Shown one piece after another: positions 6,401 through 8,709 of a stretch of DNA of 8,709 bases. Numbering within the stretch: the first letter of the stretch is position 1; the number at the start of each line of letters is the position of its first letter. Source of the stretch: CAZLLV01 sp964560325 (GTDB taxonomy: Bacteria > Acidobacteriota > Thermoanaerobaculia > Multivoradales > DATKCC01). The stretch is taken from positions 1 to 8,709 of the forward strand of contig CAZLLV010000510.1 of the NCBI GenBank assembly GCA_964560325.1. Reading direction: 5' to 3'. Under the pieces are notes generated by a model. It had not been told where the DNA came from. It worked only from the letters and a program-made list of their open reading frames with translations, and made no database searches. The position numbers were made by a program, and so were the translations under genes.

Positions 6401-8709
6401 ACGAGGAGGCGAGCCGTGGCCTGGCTCGGATCCTCACCCGGGTGCGGGCCCGGTTGAGCGAGGTCCCTGCGCGAGGCATCGGATGGGGAGCGCTACGGTG
6501 GTTCGGGCCGCCCGAGATCCGGGAGACCCTGGCGGCTGCTCCGGCCCCCTGGCTCACCGTCAACTATCTCGGTCGGATCGACGCCGGTCCGGAGCGGGGC
6601 GACTTCGCGCTGGCGGCGGAGGACACCGGCCCGGACCGGGGGCGGCGCGGGGACCCGGAAGCCGGGCTGGTGATGGACGCGGCGCTCCGGGGAGGCGCCC
6701 TGGAAGTCACCTGGACCTACGCCCATCCTCGTCACGACGCCAGCGCGCTGGAGCGCCTGGCGCGGGGCGTGATGGACACCCTCGCCGGCTTCGCCGCCGA
6801 CCTGCGGAGGGGCGCCGAGGCCCGCGCCGGCGAGCCCACCTATCGGGGTGCCGGGATGGCCCTGAATCGCGCGCTGGAGCGCTTCCGGGACGACGGGGGC
6901 GAGGTGGAAGACCTCCATCCCCTCTCGCCGACCCAGGAGGGCATCCTGTTCCACGCCCTCCTCGCCCCGGGGGACTACGTGCAGCAGATGGCCGTCACCC
7001 TCCGGGGCGAGGTCGATTCCGACGCCCTGCGAGCCGGCTGGTCGGCGGTGGTGGGGCGCCACCCGGCGCTGCGCTCGGCCTTCCTCTGGGACGGCCTCGA
7101 CGCGCCCCTCCAGCTCGTTCCCCGATCGGCGGAGGCGGAGTGGCGGCAAGAGGACTGGACCGCCTTCGACGGATCCGCCGCCGAGCTCGAGGCGCGCTAC
7201 GAGGACGTGCGGCGAGAGGAGGTCGCGCGGGGTTTCGAGCTCTCCCGTCCGCCACTCCTGCGCTTCCGGTTACTGCGGGTGGCAGAGGACGAGGTGCGCT
7301 TGATCTGGACCCACCACCACCTCCTCCTGGACGGTTGGTCGCTGCCGGTAGTGCTCCGGGAGGTCTTCGAGCACTACCGGGCGGCCCGCGACGGCGTTCG
7401 GCCCGAGCTGGCGCCGGCGGTCCCCTTCCGCGACTACGTGGCCTGGCTCGAAACGCGGGATACGGCCGCCACCGAAAGCTACTGGCGCCGCCGGCTCGCC
7501 GGCTTCCGGGCGCCGACCCGCTGGGCGGAGGCGCGGGAGGCCCCGATCCGTCCGGCGGTGGAGGAGCCCACAGGGGGCGATGGCGGAAAGGACGGACCGG
7601 ATCGGCCCGGGCGGGTCGTCGATCGGGTCACCCGGGAGCTACCTGCCGACCTGGCGGACCGCCTGGCGGGCGCCGCCCGCCGGGAGCGGTTGACCCTGGC
7701 CACCGTTCTCCAGGGGGCCTGGGCGCTGGTCCTCTCCCGCCACGGCGGCGGCGACGACAGGGTGTTCGGCGTCACCGTTTCGGGACGTCCGGCCGATCTG
7801 CCCGGGGTGGAACGGATGGTGGGGGTCCTGATCAACACCTTGCCCGCCCGGGTGCGGCTCTCTTCCAGCCTTTCCGCGGGAGAGTGGCTCCACGGTCTCC
7901 AGCGGGATCAGGCAGAGCAGCGGGAGGTGGAGCACACCTCCCTGGTGGCGGTGCAGGAATGGAGCGAGCTGCCCGCCGGCACGCCGCTCTTCGACACCCT
8001 CCTGGTCCACGAGAACTACCCCCTCGACCCGGCGCTCCTGGCCCTGCCGGGGCTCGCGGTGGAGGACCTCCGCTTCACCGAGCGGACCCACTACCCATTG
8101 ACCCTGACGGTCGCGACCCACGACGGCCTCTCTACCCGCTTCGATTTCGACCGGGCCCGCTTCGCGCCGGTGGACGGCGCCCGCATCGCCCGCCATCTCG
8201 AGGCGGTGCTCCAGGGGTTGGCGGAGAGCCTCGACCGACCGCTCGATGAAATTCCCTCCCTCACCGCCGCCGAGCGCCATCAGGCGGTCGTGGAGTGGAA
8301 CGACAGCGCCGTCGCCCGATGCGGACCGGAGACCGTGGACCGGGCCTTCGGGGCCGCCGCGGCCCGGTGGCCGGAGCGGCCGGCCCTGTCCTGCGACGGC
8401 GTCCGCTGGACCTACGCCGAGGTCGACGCGCGGGTAGGCCGCCTGGCAGCCCGCCTGCGCGCCCGGCGAGTGGGCCGGGGAGACCGCGTCGGCGTGCTGG
8501 TGGAGCGGAGCGCCGAGATGGTAGTGGCCCTGCTTGCAGTGCTCCGTGCCGGGGCCGCCTACGTCCCCCTCGATCCCGACTACCCCGCCGACCGGATCGC
8601 GTTCATGGCCGGCGACGCGGGTCTGCACACCGTCCTGGTGCGGGAGGGCTCGCCGGCCCGCAGGCTGATCCCGGAGGGGATTCCGGCGCTGGCGGTGGAC
8701 GGCGAGGGC
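1..8709 (+). CDS. Multimodular non-ribosomal peptide synthetase, internal fragment (both ends missing)
   Basis: This is one uninterrupted frame of 2903 codons from base 1 to the last base, with no start, ribosome binding site or stop inside the window. The protein builds a peptide on enzyme-bound phosphopantetheine arms in the cytoplasm, independently of the ribosome. Domains in order are C(partial)-A-T-C-A-T-E-C-A(partial), each identified from its core motifs. It covers two complete carrier-bearing modules plus parts of the flanking ones. Every checkable catalytic residue is present: both HHxxxDG motifs of the complete C domains, the HHxxxDG motif and the Glu of E, the carrier serines at residues 710 and 1766, and the A10 lysines at 653 and 1710. 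The predicted product segment is L-Ser followed by a D-configured residue. No release, methylation, oxidation or docking domain is seen, so the true protein extends well beyond both edges. Codon use is uniformly GC-rich, with one TTA codon at 7270-7272. The NRPS call is certain; the product and gene name are not recognisable. Confidence 0.97.
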   Translation, partial: MPLLAERLRPVRDPSRPPLFQSTFTFQRSPSGAESGIERFAVPNPDAAPVRWGTLLAEPVAMPERRVQFELALTAAEVDGGIDLSLEFVAARFDPTTAERFLRHLEALLVAGLDDPRKPLAALPLLNAGELLQVVVEANDTRRSPDAAAVGASLPARVAEQIRRTPDAVALRDERRTLSYAALGRRISAVAGVLRSAGVGPETRVGVALERTVDLVVGLLATMAAGGAYVPLDPSEPARRRRTIAEDAGVAALVTSSDLMEGPGDGADEGAGEIAAGVPTIRIDQVGAAAAAPGEPWFDGPPASLAYVLFTSGSTGRPKGAMNSHRGVLNRLDWMQRTFALGPEETVLQKTPYSFDVSVWELFWPLMTGACLTVARPEGHRDPAYLTATLLRERVSIVHFVPSMLQVWLEEPEVPRCQDLWAVVASGEALTPDTVSRFAARAPGRLHNLYGPTEAAVDVTAFACPEAAAGWRTIPIGRPVDNTRILVLDGRSAPVPLGWPGELHIGGVQVGRGYLGRPGLTAERFVPDSTGAGAPGARLYRTGDLVRRLADGSLEYLGRTDHQVKIRGVRIELGEIESVLDRHPEVREAVVATVPATEAAGNAPRIAAWVVPVEGTEPSREDLRTFVRKHLPEAMVPTAWSILDALPKTHSGKVDRRSLPAPEAGVVAAGAAFEAPRTRTEAVLAETWMRLLGVERVGRRDNFFALGGHSLLATRMISRLREVVGVELPLRKVFEHPTLDDLAAEVERSVRQGDPTGGADPGPVLPAIDPVDRGLRPPLSYAQRRLWVLQRLEPDSPAYNVPGALRLEGPLATDALARALRASTARHEALRTRFPDHQGVPYQEVDPRPLLHLPRVDLSGLPMEIARAEGTRLAARVAKRPFRLDEGPLVRAFLVRRGAWDHSLVVVLHHAVADGWSLGVLIREVVERYASEAGLAPPAPSPPDPVQPIDHALWQRERLAPSLFPEQLDYWRRRLTPLPEPLGLPADRPVAAHAGEGRSGRVPVRIAGELTVRLEALARDRGTTLFTVLLAGFTVLLHRYTGRSDLAVGTPVANRRRLELESAVGCFVNTLVLRSELPAADTWNGLIDSLVTTCVDAFGHQDLPFDVLVDELGVERELGVSPLVNVLFVLQNTAVMPARLPGLEVGLETLDSGATKFDLTLDLTADLGGLEGALSFRRDRFDETTARRIVRHLCRLLNAAVEDPKAPVVAAALLDGAQRQQLLTEWNDSAVKRLDAASLPVRIAGRAREAPDRVAVVHGAGSVSYGALERRVSDLAGALRHRGVGPETVVAVLDRGEGDRIAQVVAVLAVLRAGGAFLPLDPESPEDRRREALQDAGAALVLDGGERRWPGGDRLGEALPGDSLERSAYVLYTSGSTGRPKGVTVPHRGILERVLGGEAIDPLLPTDRVAQLAPFVFDFSIWETLAPLHAGATLVLVDPETRRDPGQLRERIVDQRLTHVHFVPSLLQLFIETEEVGRCTSLRRIYSGGEPLSGALARRVRERLPGAALINQYGPTEASVDVSAHPLGPVTGTGSVPIGRPLANCRLVVVDRAGHLVPVGVPGELWIAGDSLARGYLGRPGRTAEAFVPDPFGGPGGRCYRTGDLVRTLSGGEIVFVGRIDRQVKVRGVRVELGEVEAALARHPSVAEAAVMVVGERPADRRLVAYVAPIQGAEARAAELRAFLEETLDAAKIPAFFASIPALPRTPSGKVDRKALAATDLPRPATGEPKPPRTARERVLARVWAELLDAPTVGVDQNFFELGGDSILAIQVVSRAREAGLRITPRQLFRHQTVAELARVAEGASGAVEGERPRPEAGPVELGPIQRDLLNGSRAEVHHFNQAVLLDVVRPIPHRVLRAALDLLVEHHAGLRLRVVRDGGEPKGWIDPPPRRGDGGTDPVCSAVDLSALPETRRAVATTAAAARLHRAFDLERGRLFRGLAFRSGSRRPDRLLLVAHHLVVDGVSWRILAEDLERVCDALEAGREPRLPAPTTSAGHWAAALADQARSGAFGDQVEHWLALAETPFDPVIPHLRGAGGGPSVERQLRVALPAAETASLLQSLAGAGRATVEEALLAAVAMTAQRQLGVAHSLVAVEAHGREEHLVPGADLSRTVGWLTSRFPLVLDAAAGLARDEEASRGLARILTRVRARLSEVPARGIGWGALRWFGPPEIRETLAAAPAPWLTVNYLGRIDAGPERGDFALAAEDTGPDRGRRGDPEAGLVMDAALRGGALEVTWTYAHPRHDASALERLARGVMDTLAGFAADLRRGAEARAGEPTYRGAGMALNRALERFRDDGGEVEDLHPLSPTQEGILFHALLAPGDYVQQMAVTLRGEVDSDALRAGWSAVVGRHPALRSAFLWDGLDAPLQLVPRSAEAEWRQEDWTAFDGSAAELEARYEDVRREEVARGFELSRPPLLRFRLLRVAEDEVRLIWTHHHLLLDGWSLPVVLREVFEHYRAARDGVRPELAPAVPFRDYVAWLETRDTAATESYWRRRLAGFRAPTRWAEAREAPIRPAVEEPTGGDGGKDGPDRPGRVVDRVTRELPADLADRLAGAARRERLTLATVLQGAWALVLSRHGGGDDRVFGVTVSGRPADLPGVERMVGVLINTLPARVRLSSSLSAGEWLHGLQRDQAEQREVEHTSLVAVQEWSELPAGTPLFDTLLVHENYPLDPALLALPGLAVEDLRFTERTHYPLTLTVATHDGLSTRFDFDRARFAPVDGARIARHLEAVLQGLAESLDRPLDEIPSLTAAERHQAVVEWNDSAVARCGPETVDRAFGAAAARWPERPALSCDGVRWTYAEVDARVGRLAARLRARRVGRGDRVGVLVERSAEMVVALLAVLRAGAAYVPLDPDYPADRIAFMAGDAGLHTVLVREGSPARRLIPEGIPALAVDGEG
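463..1980 (+). other. Adenylation domain A1, predicted L-serine
   Basis: Residues 155-660 select an amino acid, activate it with ATP as the aminoacyl-adenylate, and load it onto T1. Core motifs run in order: LSYAAL (178-183), AAGGAYVPLDP (224-234), the ATP loop TSGSTGRPKG (311-320), SFDVSVWE (354-361), YGPTE (450-454), GELHIGG (501-507), YRTGDLVR (540-547), the hinge region DHQVKIRGVRIELGEIE (561-577), and the A10 motif with lysine 653. Aligned by eye on the GrsA phenylalanine domain, the ten pocket residues are D356, V357, W360, H399, V424, S426, L449, V457, D458 and K653, giving DVWHVSLVDK. That is the serine code of the EntF and SyrE type, with only conservative differences. The domain has normal length and all key residues, so it should be active. 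Confidence 0.93.
2032..2235 (+). other. Carrier domain T1 (PCP) of the serine module
   Basis: Residues 678-745 are a peptidyl carrier domain that holds the serine, and then the growing chain, as a thioester. The motif DNFFALGGHSLLATRM (701-716) contains the serine that receives 4'-phosphopantetheine: Ser710, codon TCA at 2128-2130. The GGHS form is the usual one for a carrier that hands its cargo directly to a condensation domain, and a C domain follows. Around this site several codons end in A or T (CTT GGT GGT CAT TCA), unlike the rest of the gene. Confidence 0.95.
2302..3645 (+). other. Condensation domain C2, L-to-L type
   Basis: Residues 768-1215 join the chain on T1 to the residue on T2. 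Motifs in order are LSYAQRRLWVLQRL (779-792), RHEALRTRF (826-834), the active site HHAVADGWSLG (909-919) with catalytic His910 and structural Asp914, DYW (970-972), SDLAVGTPVANR (1044-1055), GCFVNTLVLRS (1065-1075), and HQDLPFDVLVDEL (1100-1112). The C1 wording (SyAQrRLW) and the GCFVNTL segment are those of domains that condense two L-configured partners. This agrees with the absence of an epimerase in the preceding module. The length of about 450 residues is normal and no active-site residue is missing. Confidence 0.94.
3673..3692 (+). repeat. 20-base direct repeat, copy 1, at the C2-A2 junction
   Basis: The bases gagtggaacgacagcgccgt occur here and, identically, at 8293-8312, in the same reading frame and at the same place in the protein, just after a condensation domain. 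They encode EWNDSA plus the first bases of a Val codon. The amino-acid motif is a general NRPS C-to-A linker, so some similarity is expected. Identity at every wobble position is stronger than protein constraint alone requires, although strong codon bias could also produce it. Confidence 0.85.
3718..5160 (+). other. Adenylation domain A2, atypical specificity code
   Basis: Residues 1240-1720 activate the second visible residue and load it onto T2. Core motifs are VSYGAL (1263-1268), RAGGAFLPLDP (1312-1322), the ATP loop TSGSTGRPKG (1373-1382), FDFSIWE (1417-1423), YGPTE (1513-1517), GELWIAG (1564-1570), YRTGDLVR (1600-1607), DRQVKVRGVRVELGEVE (1621-1637), and the A10 motif with Lys1710. The pocket residues read by eye are D1418, F1419, W1422, H1461, Y1486, G1488, Q1512, V1520, D1521 and K1710, giving DFWHYGQVDK. 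This shares six of ten positions with the serine code of A1 and also six of ten with the common threonine code DFWNIGMVHK. Tyr at position 299 and Gln at 322 fit neither. The spacer between core motifs A2 and A3 is about 26 residues shorter than in A1. Catalytic residues are intact. The substrate is unknown, perhaps a small polar or hydroxylated amino acid. Confidence 0.93.
5188..5400 (+). other. Carrier domain T2 (PCP), epimerase-coupled type
   Basis: Residues 1730-1800 are the carrier domain of the second module. The motif QNFFELGGDSILAIQVVSR (1757-1775) includes the phosphopantetheine-bearing Ser1766, codon TCG at 5296-5298. The GGDSI form, with Asp in place of the His of T1, is the established signature of carriers that sit directly before an epimerisation domain. 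An E domain follows here after about 20 residues. This independently supports the reading that the A2 residue is epimerised. Confidence 0.95.
5452..6810 (+). other. Epimerisation domain (E), L to D
   Basis: Residues 1818-2270 equilibrate the alpha carbon of the T2-bound residue between L and D forms. Motifs in order are PIQRDLL (1824-1830) with HHFNQAV after it (1838-1844), EHHAGLRLR (1866-1874), the active site HHLVVDGVSW (1957-1966) with His1958, EAHGRE (2096-2101) with the catalytic Glu2096, SRTVGWLTS (2111-2119), VPARGIGWG (2155-2163) and NYLGR (2188-2192). This order and the HHFNQ and RTVGW motifs distinguish it from a condensation domain. Small departures from consensus are HHAGLR for the usual HHDALR, EAHGRE for EGHGRE, and VNYLG for FNYLG. 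None removes a catalytic residue, so an active enzyme is likely. The D-to-L condensation domain after it fits this. Confidence 0.95.
6901..8250 (+). other. Condensation domain C3, D-to-L type
   Basis: Residues 2301-2750 pass the chain ending in the D-configured A2 residue to the residue selected by A3. The opening HPLSPTQEGILFHAL (2306-2320) is the hallmark of condensation domains that follow an epimerase, in place of the SxAQxRLW of C2. Further motifs are RHPALRSAFLWDG (2353-2365), the active site HHHLLLDGWSLP (2438-2449) with catalytic His2440 and Asp2444, YW in the C4 region near 2495, and VFGVTVSGRPADL (2588-2600) followed by VGVLINTLPARVRL. A Gly/Asp-rich stretch at about 2518-2541 probably forms a surface loop. 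Length is normal and catalytic residues are intact. The junction after the domain carries WNDSA, as after C2. Confidence 0.95.
8293..8312 (+). repeat. 20-base direct repeat, copy 2, at the C3-A3 junction
   Basis: This is identical to the copy at 3673-3692, in the same frame and at the equivalent C-to-A junction (EWNDSA, residues 2765-2770). The two copies are 4620 bases, or 1540 codons, apart and enclose exactly one A-T-E-C unit. A crossover between them would remove or duplicate that unit in frame. The first C-to-A junction in the window (EANDT, near base 409) is not a copy. Confidence 0.85.
8329..8709 (+). other. Adenylation domain A3, N-terminal part only
   Basis: Residues 2777-2903 are the start of a third adenylation domain. 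The segments RWTYAEVDARV (2802-2812, core motif A1) and LRAGAAYVPLDPDYPADRI (2848-2866, core motif A2) are clear. The window ends before the ATP-binding loop and before all pocket residues, so the substrate cannot be predicted. AGAAYVPLDP has Ala where AGGAYVPLDP is usual, a common variation. The domain belongs to the module that begins with C3. Confidence 0.93.

Noticed and set aside
5452..6810. Possibility that the E domain is another condensation domain
   Set aside because: The HHFNQ, EAHGRE, RTVGW and NYLG motifs, the GGDSI carrier before it and the missing A domain after it identify an epimerase.
6345..8249. Long open frame on the plus strand in another phase (about 634 codons), ATG-initiated
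   Set aside because: It overlaps E and C3 in frame 3 and is dominated by Gly, Arg, Ala and Pro without conserved motifs, while frame 1 carries HHHLLLDGWS and other C-domain signatures over the same bases.

Overview
The window lies entirely inside one very large gene. Forward frame 1, starting at base 1, is open for all 8709 bases (2903 codons) with no stop. It has neither start nor end here. The translation is a multimodular non-ribosomal peptide synthetase (NRPS), read directly from its motifs. There is no intergenic DNA, RNA gene, promoter, terminator, mobile element or CRISPR array.

Layout in protein order: the C-terminal third of a condensation domain (C0, bases 1-405); adenylation domain A1 (463-1980); carrier domain T1 (2032-2235); condensation domain C2 of L-to-L type (2302-3645); adenylation domain A2 (3718-5160); carrier T2 (5188-5400); epimerisation domain E (5452-6810); condensation domain C3 of D-to-L type (6901-8250); and the first part of adenylation domain A3 (about 8329-8709, cut before its ATP-binding loop). 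In module terms this is (C)-A-T / C-A-T-E / C-(A).

How the parts work together: C0 passes an upstream acyl or peptidyl chain to the residue loaded on T1. A1 has the specificity code DVWHVSLVDK, the classic serine type. C2 joins that chain to the residue loaded by A2. The A2 code, DFWHYGQVDK, is a mixture of serine-like and threonine-like positions and matches no substrate code I can recall. E then converts the A2 residue to its D form, and C3, of the class that accepts D-configured donors, passes the chain to the unseen A3 residue. The predicted product fragment is ...-L-Ser-D-Xaa-..., where Xaa may be a small polar or hydroxylated residue. All catalytic residues that can be checked are present, so the line looks functional. 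No thioesterase, methyltransferase, oxidase or docking segment is visible, so this is the middle of an assembly line.

Organism: the DNA is very GC-rich by eye, with G or C at almost every third codon position and a single TTA codon. This fits a high-GC secondary-metabolite producer such as a myxobacterium, an actinomycete or an Acidobacteriota-type soil bacterium. The sequence alone does not decide between these. The strong codon bias also opens long spurious frames on both strands, which are not genes.
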